Shown one piece after another: positions 1 through 7,457 of a stretch of 64,000 bases of DNA. Below the pieces are notes generated by a model. The model did not search any database. It worked only from the letters and a program-made list of their open reading frames with translations, and was not told the DNA's origin. Each line of letters opens with the position of its first letter. Within the stretch, counting starts at the first letter, position 1. The translations under genes and the position numbers were made by a program. The stretch is taken from positions 186,001 through 250,000 of the forward strand of contig CANLWN010000002.1 of NCBI GenBank assembly GCA_947494825.1, in the 5' to 3' direction. This DNA comes from an uncultured Flavobacteriaceae bacterium (GTDB lineage Bacteria; Bacteroidota; Bacteroidia; Flavobacteriales; Flavobacteriaceae).

Positions 1-503
1 CTTATTTTTCGGGCTTCGGAAAAGAGAAACGGGTAACCTTGTACGATACCTTGATCCACGATCTGGAGGAAGAGGAAATCGTTGCGGTATTGGCCCATGA
101 AGTAGGACATTACAAAAGAAAACACATCGTTTTTAATTTGACCGCCTCTGTCGTTTTGACAGGAATTACCTTGTTTATTCTATCCATATTCATCAATAAT
201 CCGCAGGTCTCCCTGGCTATTGGGGTCTCTACACCCAGTTTTCATGCTGCCCTAATCGGGTTTGGTATTTTATACAGCCCCATTTCAGAAGTTACGGGAC
301 TGGTCATGAACTATTTGTCCAGAAAGTTCGAATATGAGGCCGATGACTATGCCAAGAACACCTTTGCCGCCATGCCCTTGATCAGTTCGCTAAAAAAACT
401 GTCCAAGAACAGTTTGAGCAACCTTACCCCCCATCCTGCCTATGTATTTATGCATTATTCACACCCCCCTCTTATCGCTAGAATACGGAATTTAAAGGCA
501 TAG
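1..503 (+). CDS. M48 (Ste24-type) zinc metalloprotease, 3' part only
   Basis: This is the C-terminal part of an M48 family membrane endopeptidase of the Ste24/CAAX protease type, which cleaves proteins at the membrane. The gene begins left of the window: the open frame continues from base 3 without a start, and the first codons read like the conserved stretch before the active site. The zinc-binding HEVGH motif lies at about 96-110. A hydrophobic segment follows (SVVLTGITLFILSIFI), then a second one, and then the third zinc ligand in FEYEADDYA near 330-355. The protein ends in the usual HPPLIARI-type tail. All catalytic motifs visible are intact. A 5' truncation by the window edge is the only abnormality. 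Confidence 0.93.
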   Translation, partial: YFSGFGKEKRVTLYDTLIHDLEEEEIVAVLAHEVGHYKRKHIVFNLTASVVLTGITLFILSIFINNPQVSLAIGVSTPSFHAALIGFGILYSPISEVTGLVMNYLSRKFEYEADDYAKNTFAAMPLISSLKKLSKNSLSNLTPHPAYVFMHYSHPPLIARIRNLKA

Positions 504-509
504 TTTTTG

Positions 510-540
510 TTGTCTACTCAATAAGATTGTGCTACTTTTA
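510..540 (+). promoter_or_regulatory. Possible promoter of the Rel gene
   Basis: A TTG at 510-512 is followed after 20 bases by TACTTTTA at 533-540, one mismatch from the Bacteroidetes -7 box TAnnTTTG. It ends 4 bases before the Rel start codon, which would mean a very short leader. This rests on motif match only. Confidence 0.3.
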
Positions 541-544
541 ATAT

Positions 545-2752
545 ATGATGACGGAAGCTGCTATAGAAAAGGAGAACAAGGAAATTACAAAGCAATACAA
601 GGAATTGCTGCGTATAAGCTATCAGACGCTGTCCAAGGAAGATAAGAAACTCATCCGATCGGCGTTTGACGTGGCTGTGGATGCCCATAAAAACCAACGT
701 CGAAAATCCGGGGAAGCCTATATCTTTCACCCTATTGCAGTAGCAAAGATCGTAGCCTCGGAAATTGGCCTGGATGCCGTTTCCATTGCCTCCGCCCTCT
801 TGCACGATGTGGTGGAGGATACGGAATACACCCTAGACGATATTGAACGTATGTTTGGAGAGACCGTGGCTCGGATTGTTGATGGCCTCACCAAGATCGC
901 CCACCTTAAAAAAGACATGAACATCTCGCAGCAAGCGGAAAACTTCCGCAAAATGCTGCTTACCTTGCATGACGACGTTCGGGTGATCATCATCAAAATC
1001 GCCGACCGTTACCACAATATGCTCACCATGGATGCCATGCCCGAGCACAAACAGGTAAAAATTGCTTCGGAGACCCTTTATATTTACGCCCCCCTGGCAC
1101 ACAGGATAGGGTTGTACAACATCAAGACAGAACTGGAAGACCTCAGCCTTAAATATACCGAACCCGAGGTATACCATGACATTCTAGGAAAAATTGAGGA
1201 TACCAAGGAAGAACAACAGGACTATATCGACGATTTTACCAAGATAATCAAGGACTCGTTGGACAAGGAAGGATTTAAGTACACCATAAAGGGAAGAACC
1301 AAATCCATTCATTCCATCCGGAGGAAAATGCTTGCGCAAAATGTCTCCTTTGATGAGATCTACGACAAATTTGCCATACGGATCATCTATGACTCCGATC
1401 CCCAGAACGAGAAGTTTCTCGCATGGAAGATTTATTCCATAGTTACAGATCATTTTACACCCAACCCTATACGGTTACGGGATTGGATATCCTCTCCCAA
1501 ATCTACGGGCTATGAAGCGTTGCACATCACCGTTATGGGACCCAAGGGAAATTGGGTGGAAGTACAAATACGGAGCGAACGCATGCACGAAATAGCGGAA
1601 AAAGGCTATGCGGCGCACTTTAAGTACAAGCATGGGGACCAAAAGGAAATGGGTATAGAGGCCTGGTTGAACCGTTTACAGGAAGCCCTGGAAAGTTCCA
1701 ATACCAATGCAGTGGATTTTGTGGAGGAATTTAAACTGAATCTGTACTCCAAGGAAATTTTCGTCTTTACCCCCAAGGGCGAGTTAAAATCATTGCCCAA
1801 AGGGGCCACACCCCTGGATTTTGCCTTTAATATACATACGGAAGTGGGCATGCGTACGCGCGGTGCCAAGGTAAACGGAAAATTGGTACCCTTGAATACC
1901 CCATTGAACAGCGGGGACCAGGTAGAGATCATTACTTCGGAAAGTGCCAAACCCAACCAAAGTTGGTTGGATTATGCAGCTACGGCCCGAGCGCGGTCCA
2001 AAATAAAATCCTCGCTCCGAGAGGAAAAGAAGCTCGTAGCCATGGAGGGCAAGGAAATCTTGCGAAGAAAATTGAAATCGCAAAAAATAAACTTGAACGA
2101 GGATTCCGTCAATAAAATGGTGGTCTATTTTAAATTAAAGACCAGCCTGGACCTGTTTTATCGGGTGGGCATCGGGGCCATTGACAACCAAATGCTCAAG
2201 GATTTTGCGTCTACCTATAACAATGCGTTTATCAGTTTCTTCAAGAACAAAATCCGTAGAAAACCGGTCCCCGAGGAGATCAATAAAGAAGAGATTACGG
2301 CCAAATACGACATGTTGGTCTTTGGCAAGGAAGAAGAAAAACTGAGCTACAAGCTATCGCAATGTTGCAACCCTATCCCGGGCGATGAAGTTTTTGGTTT
2401 TGTAAGTGTAAGCGATGGCATTAAGGTACACAAGAAAAACTGCCCCAATGCCATTTCCCTGCAATCCAATTACGCCTATCGCATCATGAGCGCCAAATGG
2501 ATCGATTCATCCCAGGAGGAGTTCACGGCCGACATACAACTTACGGGTATAGACAATCTGGGGTTGGTCAACGAAATCACGGCCATTATCTCGGACAATA
2601 TGCACGTAAATATGCGCAACCTCAATTTTGGTACGGATGGGGGCACATTTACCGGAAGAATTACCGTGGTGGTGAAGAACAAATCGATCCTAAAAAAATT
2701 GATAGATAACTTAAAGCGCATCAGCGGTATCGACAAGGTAACACGGCTCTAG
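545..2752 (+). CDS. rel: Bifunctional (p)ppGpp synthetase/hydrolase, Rel/SpoT family
   Basis: This 735-aa enzyme makes and degrades the stringent-response alarmone (p)ppGpp in the cytoplasm. Domains in order: an HD hydrolase domain (about residues 40-200, with HDVVEDTE present), a RelA/SpoT synthetase domain (about 250-370, with RTKSIHSIRRKM, IRIIYD and EVQIRSE), a TGS domain (about 400-460, FVFTPKGELKSLPKGATPLDF), and a C-terminal ACT domain (about 660-735). Both catalytic halves look intact, so it is probably the main bifunctional Rel of this organism. Start: ATG at 545, with a second ATG directly after it; either is possible. It stands alone between an M48 protease and a Fur-family gene. 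Confidence 0.96.
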   Translation: MMTEAAIEKENKEITKQYKELLRISYQTLSKEDKKLIRSAFDVAVDAHKNQRRKSGEAYIFHPIAVAKIVASEIGLDAVSIASALLHDVVEDTEYTLDDIERMFGETVARIVDGLTKIAHLKKDMNISQQAENFRKMLLTLHDDVRVIIIKIADRYHNMLTMDAMPEHKQVKIASETLYIYAPLAHRIGLYNIKTELEDLSLKYTEPEVYHDILGKIEDTKEEQQDYIDDFTKIIKDSLDKEGFKYTIKGRTKSIHSIRRKMLAQNVSFDEIYDKFAIRIIYDSDPQNEKFLAWKIYSIVTDHFTPNPIRLRDWISSPKSTGYEALHITVMGPKGNWVEVQIRSERMHEIAEKGYAAHFKYKHGDQKEMGIEAWLNRLQEALESSNTNAVDFVEEFKLNLYSKEIFVFTPKGELKSLPKGATPLDFAFNIHTEVGMRTRGAKVNGKLVPLNTPLNSGDQVEIITSESAKPNQSWLDYAATARARSKIKSSLREEKKLVAMEGKEILRRKLKSQKINLNEDSVNKMVVYFKLKTSLDLFYRVGIGAIDNQMLKDFASTYNNAFISFFKNKIRRKPVPEEINKEEITAKYDMLVFGKEEEKLSYKLSQCCNPIPGDEVFGFVSVSDGIKVHKKNCPNAISLQSNYAYRIMSAKWIDSSQEEFTADIQLTGIDNLGLVNEITAIISDNMHVNMRNLNFGTDGGTFTGRITVVVKNKSILKKLIDNLKRISGIDKVTRL

Positions 2753-2846
2753 GGTCTATAATAAGACAGGAAGTGGCTGTTGCAAAAACCGTCATTGCTG
2801 TTTATAACCCTGGGATAAAAACTTTCGGATTCGTGTAAAATAGCTG

Positions 2847-2854
2847 TACCTTTG
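2847..2854 (+). promoter_or_regulatory. -7 box of the Fur-family gene
   Basis: TACCTTTG at 2847-2854 matches the Bacteroidetes -7 consensus TAnnTTTG exactly. It sits 27 bases before the ATG at 2881. No perfect TTG lies at the expected -33 spacing; a TTC is nearby. Confidence 0.45.
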
Positions 2855-2880
2855 CACCTTGGGATCCAATTAAAGCGGTC

Positions 2881-3336
2881 ATGGGCAACAACAAGAACCA
2901 GGAAATTGTAAAAAACGTCTTCACTACCTTTTTGGAGGAAAACGGGCACAGAAAAACACCCGAGCGCTATGCCATATTGCAGGAAATCTATGAGCATGAA
3001 GATCATTTTGATATAGAGTCGCTCTACATCATGATGAAGAACAAAAAATACCGTGTAAGTCGCGCTACATTGTACAATACCATTGAGCTTTTGTTGGAAT
3101 GCAAATTGGTACGCAAGCATCAGTTCGGGAAAAATCAGGCGCAATACGAAAAATCCTATTTTGATCGGCAGCACGACCATGTGATCTTGACCGATACCGG
3201 GGAGGTCATGGAATTTTGCGACCCGCGCATCCAATCCATAAAAAAGACCATCGAAGAGGTTTTCGATATTAAGATCACCAATCATTCGCTGTACTTCTAC
3301 GGTACCAAAAACCAGGAAGAGAATACAAACAACTAA
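2881..3336 (+). CDS. Fur-family transcriptional regulator
   Basis: This 151-aa protein is a Fur superfamily repressor. It has the winged-helix DNA-binding domain in residues 1-85 (recognition region [17 protein letters not shown]) and a dimerisation/metal domain with [20 protein letters not shown] at about 97-118. The His-Asp-His metal-sensing motif is present. However, the Cys-x2-Cys that usually holds structural zinc after it is replaced by T-D-T, and no second CxxC is seen at the C-terminus. Whether it senses iron, peroxide or zinc cannot be told from sequence. It has its own promoter-like box and ends 12 bases before purA, so the two genes may be co-transcribed. Confidence 0.9.
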   Translation: MGNNKNQEIVKNVFTTFLEENGHRKTPERYAILQEIYEHEDHFDIESLYIMMKNKKYRVSRATLYNTIELLLECKLVRKHQFGKNQAQYEKSYFDRQHDHVILTDTGEVMEFCDPRIQSIKKTIEEVFDIKITNHSLYFYGTKNQEENTNN

Positions 3337-3348
3337 CCAAATACTTAC

Positions 3349-4620
3349 ATGGCAGTAGATTTACTACTAGGACTACAATGGGGAGACGAGGGAAAAGGAA
3401 AAATCGTTGATGTACTTACCAAAGACTATGATATTATTGCACGCTTCCAGGGAGGTCCAAATGCCGGGCACACCTTGGAGTTCGATGGTATAAAACACGT
3501 ACTGCACACCATCCCCTCGGGTATTTTTCATGAAAATGCCATCAACGTAGTGGGCAATGGGGTGGTCATTGATCCGGTCATTTTTAAGAAGGAACTGGAC
3601 AATCTCAAAAAATTCAACATAGATATCCCCGCCCGATTGCTTATCTCCCGTAAAGCCCATCTGATCCTACCCACCCATCGTTTATTGGATGCGGCTTCGG
3701 AAGCAGCCAAGGGAAAGGCCAAAATAGGATCCACACTAAAGGGCATAGGCCCTACCTACATGGACAAAACAGGACGTAACGGCATGCGGATCGGCGACTT
3801 GGAGTTCGCGGATTGGAAGTCAAAATATAGAGCTTTGGCCAATAAGCACGAGGCCATGATCGGTTTTTACAATGTAGACATTCAATATGACCTAAAGGAA
3901 TTGGAAGCGGAGTTTTTCCAAGCGGTATCCGCATTACAGCAACTGAAATTTATTGATAGCGAAGAGTATCTTTTTAAAGCGCAAAAAGAAGGAAAAAAAA
4001 TACTGGCCGAAGGAGCTCAGGGTTCCCTATTGGATATTGATTTCGGCACCTATCCCTTTGTGACCTCTTCCAACACCACGGCAGCAGGCGCCTGTACTGG
4101 TCTTGGGGTGGCCCCAAACAAAATAGGTGGGGTTTTTGGTATCTTCAAAGCCTATACCACACGCGTGGGCAGCGGTCCTTTCCCGACCGAACTCTTTGAC
4201 GAGGACGGGGCGACGATGGGCCGCGTGGGCAACGAATTCGGTGCCACTACCGGTAGACCAAGACGCTGCGGCTGGTTAGATCTGGTGGCGTTGAAATATG
4301 CAGTCCAAATCAATGGGGTAACGCAACTGATGATGATGAAGGGCGATGTGCTCAGCGGTTTTAAAACCCTAAAGGTCTGTACCGCCTACCAGTACAAGGG
4401 CGAAAAAATCACCCATTTACCCTATAATATTGCCTCCGAAAACGTACGCCCGATCTATACCGAAATGCCCGGTTGGGATCAGGATCTGACCAAAATGAGC
4501 ACGGCCAAAGAATTGCCCGAAAACCTAAACGCTTACATAGACTTCTTGGAAAAAGAGTTGGAAGTGCCCATTAAAATTGTATCCGTGGGGCCTGATCGGA
4601 AGCAAACGATACATAGGTAA
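3349..4620 (+). CDS. purA: Adenylosuccinate synthase
   Basis: PurA (423 aa, normal length) catalyses GTP-dependent ligation of IMP and aspartate, the first committed step from IMP to AMP. The N-terminal GTP-binding loop GLQWGDEGKGK is at residues 8-18, and the IMP-binding region NAGHT follows at about 38-42. The active-site stretch GSTLKGIGPTY is near 126-136, and the characteristic GRPRRCGWLDL and SVGPDRKQTI motifs are near the C-terminus. All expected motifs are present. It follows the Fur-family gene by 12 bases, suggesting a shared transcript. Confidence 0.97.
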   Translation: MAVDLLLGLQWGDEGKGKIVDVLTKDYDIIARFQGGPNAGHTLEFDGIKHVLHTIPSGIFHENAINVVGNGVVIDPVIFKKELDNLKKFNIDIPARLLISRKAHLILPTHRLLDAASEAAKGKAKIGSTLKGIGPTYMDKTGRNGMRIGDLEFADWKSKYRALANKHEAMIGFYNVDIQYDLKELEAEFFQAVSALQQLKFIDSEEYLFKAQKEGKKILAEGAQGSLLDIDFGTYPFVTSSNTTAAGACTGLGVAPNKIGGVFGIFKAYTTRVGSGPFPTELFDEDGATMGRVGNEFGATTGRPRRCGWLDLVALKYAVQINGVTQLMMMKGDVLSGFKTLKVCTAYQYKGEKITHLPYNIASENVRPIYTEMPGWDQDLTKMSTAKELPENLNAYIDFLEKELEVPIKIVSVGPDRKQTIHR

Positions 4621-4661
4621 ACGCTGGGGTTCGTCGCCCCAAACCCGTTATAAAGACCGAA

Positions 4662-5246
4662 ATGAAAAATGCACTTTTATTCCTATCGCTTTTTCTTTTA
4701 AACATTGGTTGGTCGCAAACAACTTCCCAAAAAATCGTTTTTACCGAGGGTGCACTGGCTTTGACCGAACAGCAGGTGACCTATGATCCCAGTTATTTCT
4801 CCCTAGATTACCCCAATGGCGATGTGCCAAGCGGTAAGGGCGTCTGCACGGATGTGGTAATCCGGGCCTACCGAAAAATAGGCATCGACCTGCAACGGGA
4901 AGTCCATGAGGATATGAAGGCCAACTTTGAGCGATATCCAAAGATTTGGGGTCTAACCACCACAGATAGGAATATTGACCATAGAAGGGTTCCAAACCTA
5001 ATGACCTTTTTTGAAAGGAAGGGGGCCAGTAGGGCAATTACCGCCAAAGCAGATGATTATTTACCGGGCGATATCGTTTGCTGGAATTTGGGTGGTGCCC
5101 TAACCCATATCGGAATTGTAGTGAACAAAAAATCCGGTGACGGGAAAAGGAATATGATTGTCCATAACATAGGCGCCGGACAGGTGCTGGAAGATTGTCT
5201 TTTCGATTTTAAGATCATCGGGCACTACAGATATGAAACGGAATAG
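4662..5246 (+). CDS. DUF1287 secreted protein (YijF-like)
   Basis: This 194-aa protein has an N-terminal signal peptide (KNALLFLSLFLLNIGWSQ) followed by a DUF1287 domain spanning almost the whole mature chain. The conserved pattern includes the GVCTDVVIRAYR segment (about residues 63-74, with a candidate catalytic Cys), GDIVCWNLGG and LTHIGIVV with its His (about 130-150), and VHNIG further on. That Cys/His arrangement resembles NlpC/P60-like papain-fold hydrolases, so a cell-wall or periplasmic hydrolase role is a reasonable inference, but the function is not established. It follows purA by 41 bases and is followed by a GC-rich hairpin. Confidence 0.85.
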   Translation: MKNALLFLSLFLLNIGWSQTTSQKIVFTEGALALTEQQVTYDPSYFSLDYPNGDVPSGKGVCTDVVIRAYRKIGIDLQREVHEDMKANFERYPKIWGLTTTDRNIDHRRVPNLMTFFERKGASRAITAKADDYLPGDIVCWNLGGALTHIGIVVNKKSGDGKRNMIVHNIGAGQVLEDCLFDFKIIGHYRYETE

Positions 5247-5249
5247 CAC

Positions 5250-5291
5250 AACCGTTCCCACTTTGATCGGCGCTAATATACGCCGACGGTT
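5250..5291 (+). terminator. Two-tier hairpin after the DUF1287 gene
   Basis: AACCGT at 5250-5255 pairs with ACGGTT at 5286-5291, and inside it CGGCG pairs with CGCCG around the loop CTAATATA. It begins 3 bases after the DUF1287 stop. There is no clear U tract, so it may be a weak terminator or a 3'-end stabilising structure. Confidence 0.45.
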
Positions 5292-5353
5292 CTGCTGCCC
5301 TAAATGTTCCCTTGACCCTATTGGTTCAATATTAACCTAAAAAACCTTGTCCT

Positions 5354-5683
5354 ATGTTGCACAACGTAAAAATGAGGGTGGTGCAAACTGCAAAAAACGG
5401 CATCGTAAACAAAGACACGATCTTTCATTTCAGCCAAAGCGGAAATGGGGTAAGCGCACACTATTCGGGAGGCTCCATAACCCAGGGATACCTGGTGGGC
5501 CAATTGGAGGGCGAGTTATTGCGTTTTAGCTATTGTCAAATACGGAGCAGTGGGGAACTGGACCATGGAAAATCTAATTGCGTACTTTCCAGGGAGGCGG
5601 GAAAGTTACAGCTCGAGGAACAGTTTACAATGACTACGGGTCAAAGCCTTGAAAAGGGGAGAAATATGTTCCGAGAACTATGA
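5354..5683 (+). CDS. Small conserved Bacteroidetes protein (family often labelled N-acetylglutamate synthase)
   Basis: This is a 109-aa soluble protein without a signal peptide. The pattern TIFHF, a YSGG segment, GYLVGQLEG, LRFSYCQI, a G-x-LDHG segment and KLQLEEQFTMTTG matches a small beta-rich protein family common in Flavobacteria. Databases often name that family N-acetylglutamate synthase; the length and fold pattern do not support an acetyltransferase, and I do not assign that activity. The start is ATG at 5354. A decayed copy of its last third lies about 700 bases downstream at 6300-6443, showing that the locus was duplicated. Its cellular role is unknown. Confidence 0.7.
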   Translation: MLHNVKMRVVQTAKNGIVNKDTIFHFSQSGNGVSAHYSGGSITQGYLVGQLEGELLRFSYCQIRSSGELDHGKSNCVLSREAGKLQLEEQFTMTTGQSLEKGRNMFREL

Positions 5684-6094
5684 AATTAGTGGCTGTATAC
5701 AGCCTATACACAAATGTTACAACGGCAATCCCGATCTTTCGCCTTACCCAGTTATTGATGTAGATGCCTCCTTGCTACGTTTTTACCCGCGTATTACGTT
5801 TATGTTGTTTTTCTCATACTATCACTATCCGTCCACCTTGCCCACATCACCCTTGCAGAAGAAATCCTTGATGTGCAAGGTATCTACCGCAGAATGATGG
5901 CTTCAAGGGTATCCTTTTAAAAAGTCCGGAACACGCAGACCCAAAACAAGAAAAATTGATATCGTGGCCATTTTAAATGACCTTGTTTCGTATAGATTTT
6001 TGTACAGATTTTTGCCCAGTTGTCTTTGTTGTTTCCCGCACTATTTTGAGTGTAACTTCGCTCGGTCAAAACCTATGTTTTAGTTTAAAAACGC

Positions 6095-6229
6095 ATGACT
6101 CTTTTAAACTTCATTTCGGGAGTTATCGGATTGCTCATCCTATTTGCGATCATGGCGAGAATCCAGGACAAGGTGGATTTGTACAAAAAGAAGCGAAAAA
6201 AAAGAAAATCAGACCGCCCATTACCCTAA
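6095..6229 (+). CDS. Possible 44-aa single-pass membrane peptide
   Basis: ATG at 6095 opens a 44-codon frame. It has one hydrophobic helix (residues 6-20, FISGVIGLLILFAIM) followed by a strongly basic tail with KKKRKKRK near residues 31-38. That topology (one N-terminal helix, cytoplasmic Lys/Arg-rich tail) is unlikely to arise by chance and resembles the 49-aa peptide at 39961-40110. No homologous family is recognised. A longer overlapping frame (5977-6246) has no such features. Confidence is limited by the small size and lack of a clear promoter. Confidence 0.4.
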   Translation: MTLLNFISGVIGLLILFAIMARIQDKVDLYKKKRKKRKSDRPLP

Positions 6230-6299
6230 TACAAGATAGTTGGTAGCTTCATTAAATCATCGATTTTGACCAGCTGATTTTTAACTCAAGACGATTAAA

Positions 6300-6443
6300 A
6301 AGTATCCCCTTGACATGGGGCGTAATCGAGGAGGCGATCGAAGGAGTAACGGCGAGGCAGGAAAGTTACCACTCGAGGAACAGTTTGAAATGACTACGGA
6401 CCAGTGCTTGGAAAGGGGGAGCAATATATTCCAGGAGCTATGA
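6300..6443 (+). pseudogene. 3' remnant of a duplicated copy of the gene at 5354-5683
   Basis: The translation in one frame ends EAGKLPLEEQFEMTTDQCLE, then RGSNIFQEL and a TGA at 6441-6443. It matches the end of the intact gene (EAGKLQLEEQFTMTTGQSLE, then KGRNMFREL, stop) almost residue for residue. Similarity fades upstream of about 6300 (an L-D-x-G segment is still recognisable), and there is no start codon or N-terminal two thirds. It is best read as a 5'-deleted duplicate. Confidence 0.75.
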
Positions 6444-6563
6444 AGTAAGTAATCCTGCCCCTTCAAAAAGGAGGTAGCGGTTATTCTATCCCATCTTTTA
6501 CCTTAACCGCTTATTGGCGTAAAATCCATATCTTTAATGGCCTTGATTTTTAATTGAAGTCCC

Positions 6564-7457
6564 TTGAAAAATATAATCACCTTATGTTTATTGCTTCCTA
6601 TGCTCGGAAACGCTCAAAATCTCTGTGATCTTAAGGAAAAAGCCCAGGTAGAACAGTACATCGTGGATAACTACCGGATTTCAGGAGCCCCTTATGAAGG
6701 TTTCAAAATATACGGGGGCGAAACCAACTCCTTGGAGATTCCAGAGGCCATTACCATGGCTTGGGGCGACTTTGATCACGACGGCATCGAAGATCTGTTT
6801 GTTCACGGAGAGGCTCATTTTAAGCGATACCAGCAGACCATTAAGCAAGCTGAAATGCTTATTCTGACCGGCAGAAAAAAAAAGCACAAAAAAATCACCT
6901 TTCCGAAGCGTTATTTCAGGAAGGGAATTAACCCCGTGCGGCCCTATGTCCAAATTCTCAAAAAAAACACCAAGGCCTATCTGCTGCTTTCCGTTCAAAT
7001 GTCCAGGGCCGGCGCAAAATTGTCCGAACAGTCAGTGGGCACGCTGTACGTAAAAAACGACCACCTTATGCCCTATAGTGCTGACCCGGATAAAGAAGCG
7101 GTTGTTAAAATCGAGTTCAAAACGGACTATTGTTATGGTACCTGTCCCGTATTCGAGATTGTCATGGACAAAGGCGGGCATGTTCGTTATAAGGGAATAG
7201 ACCATGTTGTGCAGCGCGGGGAAAAGGATTTGCAATTGGACCAGGCAGATTGGGCATATATGTCCGAGTTGATCCAAAACATTCAGCTTAGAAAGCTCAA
7301 GGATATGTATTCTGTAGACCAAACCGACAACCAAACGGGATACTTAACGGTACACTACGCTGACGGGAGCATCAAAAAAATACAGGATTATGGTTTGGCG
7401 GGCAGTTACGGACTCTCCGTTCTCTACGATTATATTTTTGGGCTGATCGATTTTTGA
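6564..7457 (+). CDS. Secreted DUF6438-type protein
   Basis: This 297-aa protein begins with a signal peptide (KNIITLCLLLPMLGNAQ). The only start directly upstream of it is TTG at 6564, just after an in-frame stop at 6555. Residues 75-90 carry WGDFDHDGIEDLFV, a calcium-loop-like FG-GAP/EF-hand-type motif. The C-terminal half (about 180-295) has the DUF6438 pattern: hydrophobic strand, YCYGTCPVFEIVMDKGG, V-x-Y-x-G, and a final dyg/L-x-x-L region. The conserved Cys pair in CYGTC may form a disulfide. The function of DUF6438 is unknown. The stop overlaps the start region of the OstA-like gene, which suggests translational coupling. Confidence 0.72.
   Translation: MKNIITLCLLLPMLGNAQNLCDLKEKAQVEQYIVDNYRISGAPYEGFKIYGGETNSLEIPEAITMAWGDFDHDGIEDLFVHGEAHFKRYQQTIKQAEMLILTGRKKKHKKITFPKRYFRKGINPVRPYVQILKKNTKAYLLLSVQMSRAGAKLSEQSVGTLYVKNDHLMPYSADPDKEAVVKIEFKTDYCYGTCPVFEIVMDKGGHVRYKGIDHVVQRGEKDLQLDQADWAYMSELIQNIQLRKLKDMYSVDQTDNQTGYLTVHYADGSIKKIQDYGLAGSYGLSVLYDYIFGLIDF

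Larger units (their letters stand above)
5684..6563. other. 880-base stretch of low coding density
   Basis: Only a possible 44-aa membrane peptide (6095-6229) and the 3' remnant of a duplicated gene (6300-6443) can be supported here. Downstream of both copies of the duplicated gene the DNA remains alignable in patches: the segment around 5735-5765 resembles the one around 6490-6520. The duplication therefore probably included 3' flanking DNA. The other open frames show no recognisable protein features. Confidence 0.55.

Noticed and set aside
5649-5897. An 82-codon plus-strand open frame after the small conserved protein
   Set aside because: It overlaps the tail of the intact gene in another frame and has no recognisable features.
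5977-6246. An 89-codon plus-strand open frame
   Set aside because: It has no membrane or domain pattern. The overlapping 44-aa frame from 6095 has a better topology.
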